From: Alisma plantago-aquatica | Taxonomy: Eukaryota > Streptophyta > Magnoliopsida > Alismatales > Alismataceae | Direction: 5' to 3' | NCBI GenBank assembly: GCA_963693085.1 | Contig: OY856413.1 | Coordinates: 746,577,056-746,641,055, forward strand | Length of the DNA stretch: 64,000 nt | Part shown: positions 50,104-62,800 of the stretch, piece by piece | How positions within the stretch are numbered: position 1 is the first letter of the stretch | Layout: each line of letters starts with the position of its first letter | Position numbers and translations under genes: made by a program | Notes under the pieces: model-generated | What the model was told of the DNA's origin: nothing | The model's database searches: none | Seen by the model: the letters and a program-made list of their open reading frames with translations, nothing else

Positions 50104-50417
50104 CTGAATGTGAACTTTACAATGTGAATGTGAACTTTACAATGTGAAAGTGAACTTTACAATGTGAATTTTACAATGTGAATTACTTTATAATGTGAAC
50201 TTTCCAATGTGAATGTGAATTTTACAATGTGAATTACTTTATAATGTGAACTTTACAATGTGAATGTGAACTTTACAATGTGAATTTTTCAATGTGAATT
50301 ACTTTATAATGCGAACTTTACAATGTGAATTACTTTACAATGTGAATGTGAACTTTACAATGTGAGCTTTACAATTTGAATTACTTTACAATGTAAACTT
50401 TACAATGTGAATGTGAA
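50104..50417 (+). repeat. AATGTGAACTTTAC minisatellite
   Basis: Around fifteen units of AATGTGAACTTTAC or the variants AATGTGAATTTTAC and AATGTGAATTACTTTA lie between the TNP2 stop and the acceptor of the second gene. CACTA-2 lacks the block. Confidence 0.88.
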
Positions 50418-50424
50418 TTTTCAG

Positions 50425-53400
50425 ATGGCTGAGCATTCTCCTGATGACCGTGCTAATGATTATCGTGAGGGTGAGGACATCAATGCGCCGCCTCACAATG
50501 TGAGTTTTAAAAATATATCATATATTTATATCTATATGTCCATTTATAGTTATATCTTGTAAATGTGTTTATTTTGTCAAATTTTAGGTTGATGATGCAC
50601 ATGTACCATCTGAAGCACTTGAGGCACTTGATCAGCAACACCAAAAAGTTGACAGGAGAAGGGGCATCACTATGATGAAGAAGTTAATAGCGCAAAAGGG
50701 CAATGGACCCAAACTTGTTGTGGATTTTGATAATGCAGGAAATGCATCTGGTGTGAATCGCAATTCATTTGTTTCATATCTTGGGTATGTTACTCACAAC
50801 CATTGCGGTTGTATGATAGATTCTTGGCATAAAGTTTCTAAGGAGAAGAAAGACGTAATATGGAGGGATTTATGCGTGAGTTATTATTAATTTGCAATTA
50901 TATTTTGTAGATTACTAATTTTTTGGATACTAGTTAATAGCAATTCTAATTTGCAGAGTATATTTGAATTGGATGAAAAGCTGCATCGTAAATGCGTGAT
51001 GCAACGCTGTGGGAGAGTCCTAAGGAACTATAGGACAAATCTCACCTGAGAATACATAAAAGAAGCTGACAAGAGGAAGAAGACAGCCACTGAACAGTGG
51101 AACTTCCTGGATAAAGAAGAATGGGACACGTTTGTTGCTTCAAGACAAACGGATGAATTCAAGGTATTAGGCGTCAGTCCCAATCTCATTAATATATGTT
51201 GTATTCACCTATTCAAGATTAACATTTATTGTTACTAACCAAATCATTAATGCGCATACTAACTAGGCCCTCAGTGAGGCACAAAGATCAAGGCGTGCAC
51301 TGAATGTGCATGACCACACAATGGGTCCAAAGGGGTATGCAGGCATTCGCCAAAGACTACAGTCTGAGGCTACTGCTCAGTCTGCTGCTACTCAGGAGTC
51401 CTCCACTGTAGGTAGCACACCTCTGCCTCTCCATGATATCTGGATAGTTGGGAGGCAAACTAAGAAGGGAGAAATAAGGAAGCCCGCAACTGCTGAGCCG
51501 GCTGCAAAAATGGTAAAATACAACTCTTACAACAATCGTTCAAATATTGATTATTTGTGGTGTTTACTTAATTACAAATTTTTGTTTTGGAGATTAGCGG
51601 GAGCTGCACGAGCTGAGGAAACAAGGCAAGTTCATCCCTGAGGGCACAAGGGATGAATTGACAGTTGCTCTGGGTAACCCAGAGCATCCTGGACATGTTA
51701 GGGCTGCAGGCGCTGGTGTGGGCATCAAATCTTTTTTTGGGCCATCCCAGCGCAAACATGTCCCAAAAGTAGGACTTTCACAAGAAGAGGTAACATATTC
51801 TTTCTTTATAATGTTATTGTAAAAAGAGAATTCAATAATTAGAAGCTAACGTTTCTTTTATCCATGTATAGGTAGATAAGCTAGTTGATAGGAAACTGGA
51901 AGAAGCACTGAAAACGTGGCAGACATCTCAGACTGCCACTCAGCAGACAATACCTATCATAGCATCCCGCTCTACTCCTATTGCAGAGGTTGGGAGTAAT
52001 CCTATAGACCCACCACCTAGCACATCCACTGTAAGTATTTTTATGACATAGTAACTAGTTTTTTAATTCAAGATGATATGTTTTCAAGATGATATGTATA
52101 TATGTATATAACATTCTTTACACAAAAATTTGTAGGGGTTGAAGCCATGCCGTCTAAAAGTTAATGAATATGTCGTTGCAGAGGCGTCGACTTACCCATC
52201 CCTACCAGGGAAACTGTTTCATGGGTCTCCATTACCAGCTGGTTGGATTCGTGTGAGCCCGATACATATATTCCCCAAGTGGATGGATCTTCCATTGCCA
52301 TATGCCCACCCAGATTGTGAAACACTTGGTGAGGCACTAGGCGGAGTGATATTGTGGCTAAAAGCGGATGTCATCTTTACTGAAATTGTATGGTAAATTT
52401 ACATTACGTTAAATTGTTAGTGTGTGTATATGATGTCAGTTGATCTGAAATTATTATATATATATACAGGTTAAAAAGAAGACACCCACAACATCTAGGC
52501 CTCCACTTTCACCTCCTACATTACCCAGTTGGGTTCCATAGGACCTAACTGTCCCGTTAGGTCCTAACTGTAGGGGAATGGCAATATGGTTAGGCGAACA
52601 TGATATAAACTGCCCTATAACTGTTTCTATAGATTCAGATGTTGCAGGTCAATCATATGAAAGCAAACTATTTATACAAGATATTTTGGAGTTGTTTCGA
52701 TATGATTGGCTAAATACATCTGTGATAGAGCTATGGATAAGGTGAGATATTCTTTATACATCCATATACCTTGTGTAGGATCTGGTGATCTGGTTTCTTA
52801 TTTATTAATGCATGCGTAATTAATACATATTTTGCAGCTACTTAGACAAGATATGTGTAGATTTTGCATTCGAACATGTAGGATTTTTGATTCCATCTTT
52901 GATTAGTCTAGTAGCTAAAGACCCTCCGTCAGTTCAACAATACTTCTGTGAGGCTTTTTCAATTTTTTCTCAAAAAAAGAAGACGATGATAATGGCTCCA
53001 TTCAATGTAGAGTAAGTTTACTTTGCTTATTATAATTTGGACTTAAGAAAATTACATTTTTATTGTGGATTTTGAGTTATTAATTTTTAACTTTTTTACC
53101 TCTAGTGGTATGCATTGGGAGTTACTGGTTATTGTCCCCGAGACGTTCACTGTCTATTATCTAGATCCTAAGGAGAGTAAATTGAATACAAAATATGGAC
53201 ACATAATGAAAATGGCATTATTCCGGTGAGAAATATTTTATTTTCATATCCGTTATCATATGTTATTACATTACTATTTAATTATGCAATGTACTGTGTT
53301 ACATTAACATGTAGGGGTTTTGATGAGTTCAAAAAGGCTGGAGGAAAGGTTCCCATGAAAAAGAACCAGCCAATAATTTGGAAGAACGTGAAAGTAAGTT

Positions 53401-53831
53401 CCCGACTGCAATATATGTATATATTATTTATGTGAACAATGCTTAATTAGTTGTATTTTTTAATATTTTGTATGTTTGAATTTATAGTGTGCCACACAAG
53501 ACAACGGATGGGCATGTGGATACTACGTGATGTGATTTATGCACATGATTATCAAATATGCCGCAATGGACATCGATTGTATTGCTGAGGTATTATAGAG
53601 TCTCATTAGATAATATGAAATATATCAATCTTATTTATAGCTCATTAATTATATATATATACATCATTCTCTTTACAGGTATTTACAACAGACCACACTA
53701 CAGGAAATGCCTTACCAGATGTACATGCTCCCTATACGACGGGAGAATTAAATGAAGTAAGAGAAGAATGGGCAACAACCATACAAGTAGTGGGGGATTT
53801 AAGATATAATTGGGATGTTGATAGCGAATAA
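50425..53831 (+). pseudogene. CACTA accessory protein with C48 peptidase, 13 exons, three stops
   Basis: Exons by GT-AG borders: 50425-50499, 50588-50875, 50957-51163, 51267-51512, 51598-51789, 51872-52030, 52136-52387, 52470-52741, 52838-53011, 53106-53225, 53315-53393, 53488-53589 and 53679-53831. Phase and borders match the intact relative at 59821-63286 exon by exon. The first half resembles the plant Transposase_24 (Ptta/En/Spm) family (VVDFDNAGNASGVNRNSFVS, DHTMGPKGYAGIRQRL). The end is a C48 peptidase core with MHWELLVIV, YLDP and QDNGWACGYYVM. Stops are TGA 51047-51049, TAG 52539-52541 and TGA 53533-53535. The last one follows the catalytic Cys motif. The acceptor directly before the ATG suggests splicing from the shared leader exon. 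Confidence 0.85.
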
Positions 53832-54224
53832 TGACTAAAGAATGATATTTTGTAAATGAATTTCTAAATTATAATATATGTGTGAATGTTTCTACATGTC
53901 TGGATGTTTCTACATGTGTCTGAGTGAAAATGAATGAAACTGTTGGTTTCTATATGAATGTTTCTATATGTGTGAATGTGAAAATGAATGGAACTACATA
54001 TTGCTATCTACATGAATGATTCTAAATGTGAAAATCAAATGGAACTGCAGGTTGCATTGCTAAATGTGTGAATATTTTTGTTTTTAATTTTGTAGGTTTG
54101 TGGCCTGTCGTTAGCTGATATCAATGGATGTTGTAAAACCTGTAGTTCATAACTGAACTGCAAGTTTCTCATCCTGTGACCAGCCATACAGCAGGTCTGC
54201 AAACTGACAGAAAAAAAACAAAAA
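53832..54224 (+). other. 3' untranslated/spacer region of CACTA-1
   Basis: No gene is present. Repeated wording (GTGAATGTTTCTACATGTGT-like) occupies 53880-54070. A segment around 54095-54190 (TTTGTGGCCTGT, GATATCAATGGATG) is shared with CACTA-2 at 63410-63500. Confidence 0.6.
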
Positions 54225-54755
54225 ATAGGCGTCGGTTATTTGTATAAAACCGACGCAAAATAGTTACAGTGTCGGTTTGTAATAGAAACCGACGTCTATT
54301 TCCTTAACACCACGGCTGTGCTGGCCAGCATGGCCGTGGCAGCGGACCAGACACCACGGCCGTGCTGGATAGCACGGCCGTGGCAGCGGACCAGACACCA
54401 CGACCGTGCTGGACAACATGGCCGTGGCAACGGACCAGACACCACGACCGTGCTGTCCAGCACGGCCGTGTTGGGACTTATATGGCGTCGGTTATTAGCT
54501 AATAACCGATGTCTATAGTGCCCAAGTTGGCGCCCTTCTGTGGCGCGAAGGTATATGGCGTCGGTTTCTTAGGTAATAACCGATGCCTATAGTGCCCTGC
54601 TGGCGCATTTTCGTTGGCGCACGAAGGGTTTTGACATCGGTTTTGGAACCGACGCGTAACGACTGGGCTTTTAGCGTCGCCCACATAGGTGTCGCTTAGA
54701 AACCAACACTAAAGGCCTTAAATAACCGACACTAAAGGTCGGTTATGTACTAGTG
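54225..54755. repeat. CACTA-1 right subterminal repeat region and terminus
   Basis: Words of the type GGCGTCGGTTATT and AACCGACGC surround the 44-bp repeat, and the end is GTACTAGTG. About a dozen motif copies occur in both orientations. The pattern mirrors the left end. Confidence 0.8.
54308..54475. repeat. 44-bp tandem repeat with CACGGCCGTG palindromes
   Basis: The phrase ACCAGACACCAC occurs at 54346, 54390 and 54434, an exact 44-base period. Each unit contains CACGGCCGTG or one-base variants. The same palindrome occurs near the other end of the element (45510-45570). Confidence 0.9.
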
Positions 54756-54758
54756 ATG

Positions 54759-57010
54759 GTTGTTGGGTCGAATTGAGGCACTTCAGGCACTCCATCTACT
54801 ATGTCCTACCTCCTATAACCACCTCTTAGTACAACAACATTATTCTCAACATATTCTTTGTGCTCTCCAGACATATCTACATAAGCAAAAGCTACAATCA
54901 AATATGTTAGAGAATGCAAGAACAGACACAACCCTAGTCCTATGTCCCTATAGGCTCAGTGAACCTAGGGCTCTAATAACAAACTTTTCATGTGAAAACC
55001 CTATGCCACACAAGAGAGATAGCTCAAAACAAAGTGTGTGATCAACAACTAAGCAACCACATTACCAAAAGAATGCGTAAACTAAAATTGATGTTAAATA
55101 ACCACCACTAAGCAGAAACATATTACAAAAAGGTTCACAACTTGTATCATATCACATATTCTACCCAATATATATGTTTGTACAGTGGATATATATGAGC
55201 CACATATACAAGCCATATGTACAACCAAGGCATACTTTCAAAAAAATATGTTTCAATGTACATATCATCTACAAAACACATCCCTCCAGTACTAGAGAGT
55301 ACATGGATGTCACATAAGACTCTACTCTAAGACTAACATCTAGACAAATTCTCTGACTACTGCTCTCCAAGATTCTCTTCCTCCATAGCATGATCTTTCC
55401 CATGTTGCAAACAACCACCTAAAAAGATGTGGCTAACCACAAGGGTTAGGCCCATGTCCCAGTAATATATATAACTCTCAACCAACGATTACTGCAACAG
55501 TAAGATATAAAATTATTATGCAAGGTGAGAAGATTCAACTAAATTAATTGTTTAAGTAGATTATATAAGTTAGGTAGACATAACAGCTCTAGCAGATAAG
55601 CAAATAATTATATACTTTTAGAAGGAGCATGAAGAACATGTACAAAACTCGATTTCTCTTACCGCATTATATACAAACTAAGTTGTAATAAAAACAAGGC
55701 AAGGGGAAAGCAAATGACAGATGCACATGGTCTGGAGATTTAGGGTGAAAGTTCTTCTCGCATGTCGTCAGCTTGGGGGAGGGGCTTTGGCCACTGTTGT
55801 GTGTCAGCCTACTGCCCCAGAATGTTCTTCACCCGGGTGGCTATTTCCTGTCACATGAGCATGCTATGGAAGACCCCTCCTTTGGGAACTCGTTCCAGTA
55901 AACAAGATTACTCAAAACATGATTACTCACTTATTAAACACAAACCCATAAAATAGGGTAAGTTAAACCTGAGTTCAAGATTTCTCAATTTCTCATAAAG
56001 ATTTACATAAAAACCATCAACTTGCTTTATTTCATATAATACTCAATATCCTTTACAACTTCTATGTAGCCTCAACTACAACATAAACTTTATAAAAGAA
56101 CACTATCTACATTTTCCACTTATACAAGCATCAACATGCTATCAAAAGGTCGATTCAATCGAAACATCATATAAAAACTTTCTCACCCAAACCTAAGAAT
56201 ACATGGATGACTATAGGACACACTAAACAACTAAACAACCGTTTCTATGGTTCATCACCTCGTGTCTCTCCTAACTGCCATGGTTTTATTGCCGCTGTTG
56301 TCGATCACCTAAAAAATGTGGTAACCCACGAGGTGAGACCCAGTCTCAGCGAGATATATAACTCTCTCCAATAGATATTGATTACAACAGATTATTCCAA
56401 TAATAAATAAACTGATCAGTTGAAGTATTTAATAATAAATTAAGCAGGTTTAAGAGTTTAAGCATGCTAAATAGATTAAGCATTTAAGATTTGAAACAAG
56501 TATAATTATCTATGTATATACAGGTAATAGATAAATCCATTTCTTCTATCAGATATCTACTCTGGTTTCATAAGATTGCATCTATAACAATCATCATTGT
56601 TAGTCAGACTGTCATCATATGCCATGCTAACAACACAAGCAAACTAGTAGCATAAGCATCTCTAACATCATGAATATGTCTAGTAGCATAACATGGATAT
56701 CAATATTGGCATGTTTAATAAAGTGAACAAAATGACATCATAAGTAGAGCTAACATCATAAGCACAACTAACTGCATAAGCATGTTTAGCAGTTTAAGCA
56801 TTTCTAATTACAAAGGCATGGCTAGAAGTATTAGACATAGCTAGTAGCATAATATTAACTATCAGTTGTCAGTATATTTGACAACATAAGAATGTTTACA
56901 ACATAAGAACATCTACAACATAAGCATATCTATTATCTCTATGTAAGAAAAGCAAACAAGGGTTATCATCCAATATGAAGCATTGTGTATAACCCCAAAC
57001 AGATATGTTG
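54759..57010 (-). mobile_element. Continuation of the minus-strand gypsy element: gag start and probable LTR
   Basis: Directly after CACTA-1 the sequence continues the gag end of the gypsy relic. No further ORF is convincing. Two diverged but related passages, near 55415-55500 and 56305-56390 (AATGTGGTAACCCAC-like, then GAGATATATAACTCTC-like), recall the repeated parts of gypsy LTRs, so I take most of this stretch as LTR-like DNA. No boundaries could be set. Confidence 0.4.
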
Positions 57011-57013
57011 TAC
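57011..57013. repeat. Target-site duplication of CACTA-2, left
   Basis: TAC precedes CACTACTACAG, and TAC follows the right terminus at 63901-63903. Confidence 0.92.
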
Positions 57014-57052
57014 CACTACTACAGAAATAGCATTCAATGTCACTTTTCTGGG

Positions 57053-57460
57053 CGTCGGTTATTAAGGAAAACCGACGCCTTATATGTTAGGCATCGCTTG
57101 TTTAAGCAAACCGACGTCTATATTCAAAGACCAGCCAGACACGGGTACCGCTTTGTATTCAACGTCGGTTGTTTATAACAAACTGACGCTGAAAGTCGAC
57201 CGCGAAATCCAAATTTTGATAAAAAAAAATAGTGTCATTTTCAGCGTCGGTCATGTAGGTATAAACCGACGCCTATGTGCGATGAAAATTTGCGCAAAAA
57301 GTGTCACTTGCAGCGTCGGTTATCCTTTTATAACCGACGCTGAAGGTGGTTCCCGCCAAACAATTTCATGAAAATATCGTCCAATTGGACGTCGGTTGTT
57401 GCAAACAACCGACGCTAAAGATTTTAGGCGTCGGTTGTTAAAACAACCGACGCTATTTGG
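57053..57460. repeat. CACTA-2 left subterminal repeat region
   Basis: GGCGTCGGTTATT and AACCGACGCC words occur about a dozen times in both orientations, usually as close inverted pairs (for example around 57050-57080 and 57312-57345). They are better preserved than in CACTA-1. Confidence 0.85.
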
Positions 57461-57464
57461 GAAC

Positions 57465-57874
57465 TTATACTCCGCGATCGCCCGACTCTTCCCCTTTCTT
57501 CTGTTTCATTGTGAGCAATTACCCTATTTCTCTACTGCCGGCGATTTCTCTCCGGCGATTTCTTCTCCAGTGCCATTTCTCCGGCTATTTCTTCTCCGGC
57601 GCCCCCTTCTCCGGCGCCCCCTTCTCCACCACCACTCCTCCTTCTCCGCGCCCCCTTCTCCGCCGCCCCTACTGCCCGCCCCTACTGCTCCAAGCGCCTG
57701 AGGCCGCCGCCACGCCTGACTCTTCGGCGCCGCCTGGTGCTTTTCCACCGTCGTCGCGCCGCCGCAACCACCGCCAGAGCCACCGGAGCTGCTAGCTGCT
57801 CCTCCACCGCCGTCGCTGCTAGCTACTTCTCCAGCCAGAGCCACCGGAGCCTCTGCCTTCTTCCCTCTGACAAG
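57465..57874 (+). other. GC-rich leader exon of CACTA-2
   Basis: This block matches the position and start (CGACTCTTCCCCTTTC) of the CACTA-1 leader. It ends CTGACAAG before a GTTGGT donor at 57875. It is Pro/Ser/Ala-rich in every frame and I treat it as untranslated. Confidence 0.5.
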
Positions 57875-58346
57875 GTTGGTCTTCCCGCTGCTAGCTGCTC
57901 TGCTTTTTTATGCATCGATCAAATTGTTGTGATAAAAATGCATGTAATGTATTTGATTAGAGTTAATCTAATCTGGATGTTCATAATAATGGTATGTTAA
58001 ATATGATGATTAGGGATAAATATAATGTCTAGTACACAAATATTAGATGATATTCAAGAAAACCCTAGTTTGATGAGCATGTTGTTAATCATGTTAATTA
58101 TGATTCTTCGATATATTCTGATGTCATTATATAATAGGGTTATTAAACCAATGGTTATAACATAGTATGATCTTAATCTGATCTGGATGTTCATAATAAT
58201 GTAGTATGTTAAATATGATGATTAGGGATACATATAATGTCTAGTAAAGATTCCTAGACCTTTTGTTTGAAACTATTGATTTCTTGATTTATTATTTAAT
58301 AATGCTCTATTGATTAGGATTAACCATGTTGCCTGTACTTTATAGA
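57875..58346 (+). other. AT-rich intron sequence, no gene
   Basis: This sequence follows the leader donor and precedes the hairpin array. Two near-identical phrases (AATCTGATCTGGATG and GTATGTTAAATATGATGATT at about 57966-58010 and 58175-58220) indicate a small internal duplication. Confidence 0.5.
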
Positions 58347-59656
58347 CATTTATTATATATAAGAATGACAACACATGTATTTGTTGGCCTAGAAACCCGT
58401 CCAAGATTGGCTCATTAGGAGTAAATCTTGGATAGTCCCCGGTTTGGGACTGTTCTTGAACACCTAATCTCACTTAGGATGTAAGTGTATAATGTGTATT
58501 GGGTTTTCGAGAAAATTTCAGTAGCATTTCCCCGTTTGTTCTCTAAGTACATATGTACTTAGAGAACAACGGGGAAATGCTGCCGAAATTTTCTTGAAAA
58601 CCCAATACACATTATACACTTACTAGTGAGATTAGGTGTTCAAGGATGGGATAGGTGGTACACATTTATTATATATAAGAATGACATCAAATGTGTTTGT
58701 TGGCCTAGAAACCCGTCTAAGATTTACTCATTAGGAGTAAATCTTAGATAGTCCCCGGTTTGGGACTGTTCTTGAACACCTAATCTCACTTAGGATGTAA
58801 GTGTATAATGTGTATTGGGTTTTCGAGAAAATTTCGGTAGCATTTCCCCGTTTGTTCTCTAAGTACATATGTACTTAGAGAACAACGGGGAAATGCTGCC
58901 GAAATTTTCTCGAAAACCCAATACACATTATACACTTACTAGTGAGATTAGGTGTTCAAGGATGGGATAGGTGGTACACATTTATTATATATAAGAATGA
59001 CATCAAATGTGTTTGTTGGCCTAGAAACCCGTCCAAGATTTACTCATTAGGAGTAAATCTTAGATAGTCCCCGGTTTGGGACTGTTCTTGAACACCTAAT
59101 CTCACTTAGGATGTAAGTGTATAATGTGTATTGGGTTTTCGAGAAAATTTCGGTAGCATTTCCCCGTTTGTTCTCTAAGTACATATGTACTTAGAGAACA
59201 ACGGGGAAATGCTGCCGAAATTTTCTTGAAAACCCAATACACATTATACACTTACTAGTGAGATTAGGTGTTCAAGGATGGGATAGGTGGTACACATTTA
59301 TTATATATAAGAATGACATCAAATGTGTTTGTTGGCCTAGAAACCCGTCCAAGATTTACTCATTAGGAGTAAATCTTAGATAGTCCCCGGTTTGGGACTG
59401 TTCTTGAACACCTAATCTCACTTAGGATGTAAGTGTATAATGTGTATTGGGTTTTCGAGAAAATTTCGGTAGCATTTCCCCGTTTGTTCTCTAAGTACAT
59501 ATGTACTTAGAGAACAGCGGGGAAATGCTGCCGAAATTTTCTTGAAAACCCAATACACATTATACACTTACTAGTGAGATTAGGTGTTCAAGGATGGGAT
59601 AGGTGGTACACATTTATTATATATAAGAATGACATCACATGTGTTTGTTGGCCTAG
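58347..59656. repeat. Four 316-bp tandem units, each with a 190-bp hairpin
   Basis: Units start at 58347, 58663, 58979 and 59295, exactly 316 bases apart; a partial fifth runs from 59611 to about 59656. In unit 1 the hairpin is 58455-58644, with arms of about 93 bp and the apex AAGTACATATGTACTT. A second small palindrome, AAGATTTACTC/GAGTAAATCTT, precedes it. Units 2-4 are almost identical to each other and unit 1 is slightly more different. The array ends where the sequence resumes similarity to CACTA-1 downstream of TNP2. Confidence 0.95.
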
Positions 59657-59820
59657 AATGTGAACAATCATTGTTTTTTATATTACTTGTACATTGAAGG
59701 ATTGCTAATTGATAAAAGATCACAATTTTAGAGACATGTATGTTTATACAAATGCTAAATGTTTTCCTTATTCTAGTTGATACAAATGCTAAATGTTTTC
59801 CTTTTTAATGAAATTTTCAG

Positions 59821-62800
59821 ATGGCTCACCATGATGAGAATGATGTCCATGATGAGCATGAAGTCCATGATGAGCATGCTGTCCATGACGAGCATGACGA
59901 GGATACCAACGTAAGTTCTAAAAACATATCCCGTATTTCTATAAAATTCATTATCTTCTAGTTATGTCATATATCCTGTATTTCTATATTGGCTTAATTC
60001 GGTGTGTTTATTTTTGTCAAATTTTAGGTTGATGATGCACAGCTACCCACTGAAGCAATTGAGCAACTTGATGCGCAGCAACAAAAACTTAACAAGAAAA
60101 GGGGTATCACTCTATTGAAAAAGTTACTTGCGCTGAGTGGCAGTGGATCCAAATTGGTTGTGGAGTTTGATAATGGAGGGAATGCAATTGGAGTGAACCG
60201 CAATAATTTTATAAACTATCTTGGGGTTGTCACTCGAAGCCATTGTGGTGTTAAATATGATAATTGGCATAAAGTTCCTCAGGCGAAGAAAGACTTGATA
60301 TGGAAAGATTTATGCGTGAGTTATTATTATTTGCAATTCTATTTTGTAGATTACAAATTCTATTATTTGCAATTATATTTTTGGTACTAGTTAATAACAT
60401 TTCTATTTTACAGAATCTGTTTGCATTGGATGAGATGTTGCATCGTAAAAGTGTGATGCAACGCGCTGGAAAGATGCTTAGGAATTACAGGACAAATCTG
60501 AACAGAGAATACATAAGACAGGGTGATAAGAAGAAGAAGTCAGCCCTTGAACAATGGAACTTCTTGGACAAAGAAGATTGGGACAATTTTGTTGCTTCAA
60601 GAAAATCTGAAGAATTCAAGGTATTAGGCGTCACTCCCATTTTAATTAATATACATTGTATTCACCTATTCAAGATTAACATTTAGTGCTACTGACCTAA
60701 TTATAAATGTGCATACTAACTAGGCCCTCAGTGACGCACAAAAAGCAAGGCGTGCACTGAATGTACATGACCATACTATGGGTCCAAAAGGCTATGCAAG
60801 CGTTCGCCAAAGACTACAGGCGGAGTCTGCGGCTACTCAGGAGTCTGCGACTACTCAGGAGTCTGCGGCCACACCCTTCCCTCGCCATGATATCTGGATA
60901 GTTGGCAGGAAAAACAAGAAGGGTGAAATAAAGAAGCCCGAAACTGCTGAGGCGGCTGCAAAAATGGTAAAATACAACTCTTAGAGCAATCATTTGAATA
61001 TTGATTATTTGTGGTGTTAACTTACCAATTTTTGTTTATGGTGATTAGCGGGAGCTGCACGAGCAGAGAAAACAAGGCACGTTCATCCCTCAGGGCACAA
61101 GGGATGAATTGACAGTTGCTCTGGGTAACCCAGAGCATCCTGGACGTGTTAGAGGTGCCGGCGCTGGTGTGGGCATCAAAGCATTCTTTGGGCCATCCCA
61201 GCGCAAACCCAGAGCGGGACTTTCTCAAGAAGAGGTAATATATATATTCTATTTTTATAATGTTACTGCAAAAGGAAATTCATTAATAAAAAGCTAATAT
61301 TTGTTTTATCCATGTATAGGAGAATAAGAGAGTCGAGGATATAGTTGCTAAGAAGCTCAACGATGTGGTTGCTGAGAAGGTCAAGGAAGAATTGCTGCGG
61401 TGGCAGACATCTCAGGCTTCCAATCAGCCTATGCCGACCCACTCTTCTCCTGGTGCACAGACTGCAAGTAATCCTGGAGACCCATCGCCTAACACGTCTG
61501 CTGTAAGTATTGTTTATGACATTGTAGCTAGTCTTTTCAAGATGATATGTTTTCAAGATGATATGTATATATGTATAACATTCTTTACGTAAATTTGTAG
61601 GCATTGAAGCCATGCCGCTTAAGAATGGAAAACTATGTTGTTGCAGAGGCGCAAGCTTACCAGTCCCTTCCTGGGGCAACGTTTCATGGGACTCCAATGC
61701 CGCAGGGCTACATTCGTGTGAGCCCGATACATGTATTACCCGATTGGAGGGAAGTTGCGTTGCCATATGCCCACCCAGATATTGATACACTTGGTGAGGC
61801 AGAAAGCGGGGTCATATTGTGGCCCAAAGCAGATGTCCTCTACACGACTGAAATTGTAAGATAAATTTACATTGATTTAGACTGTTAATGTGTATATATG
61901 ATGTCAACTGATCTGAAATTATATATACAGGTTAAAAAGAAGACACCAGGAGCACCTAGGCCTCCACCTCCAATTCCCGCATTACCAACTTGGGTTCCAG
62001 CTGACCTACAATACCCGTTAGGTCCTGCTTGTAGGGGAATGGCATGTTGGCTACGGGCACATAATATACTTTGCCCTATAATTGTTTCTTTAGATGCAGA
62101 TTATGCAGGTCAATCATACGACAGCTCTTTATTTATACAAGATATTATTGAGCTGTTTATGTATGATTGGTTGAATACATCAATGATAGAGACATGGATA
62201 AGGTGAGATCTTGTTTATACATCCATATACCTTGTGTAAGATCCGGTGATCTAGTTTCTTATATATTAATGCATACGTCTATATGTTTTGTAGCTACTTA
62301 ATCGAAGATCATTGCAAACAATTTGCATATGATCATGTGGGATTTTTGATTCCATCATTGATTAGTATGGTAGCTAAAGACCCTGATAGTGTTCAACAAT
62401 ACTGTATAGATGCTTTTACAATTTTTGGTCATCAAATGATGACGATAATAATAGCTCCATTCAATGTCAAGTAAGTTTGATTTATTTATAATTTGGACTT
62501 AAGAAAATTCCATTATTATTTTGCATTTTGAGTTATTAATTGTTAACTTTTTACCTCTAGTGGTAGACATTGGGAGTTACTAGTTATTGTCCCTGGGACG
62601 TTCACTGTTTATTATCTAGATCCCGCAGGAAGTACATTAAACACTAAAATTGGACACGTAACCAGAATGGCATTATTCTGGTGAGAAATATTTCATTTTT
62701 TATATCCGTTAACATCTTTTATTACATTACTATTTACTTATGCAACTTAGTGTGTTATATTAACATGTAGGGGTTTAGATGCATTCAAAAATGCTGGAGG

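Larger units (their letters stand above)
44626..54755 (+). mobile_element. CACTA-1, En/Spm-type DNA transposon (10.1 kb)
   Basis: The left end is CACTACTACAGAAATGGC and the right end is GTACTAGTG, flanked by ATG. Subterminal regions on both sides are dense in GTCGGTT and AACCGAC words, the presumed binding sites of the element's accessory protein. Inside are a GC-rich leader exon, a TNP2-type transposase frame and a 13-exon gene with Transposase_24-like and C48 peptidase parts. The transposase has two amber stops and the second gene three stops, so the copy is probably inactive. It sits in the gag of the minus-strand gypsy relic. Confidence 0.93.
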
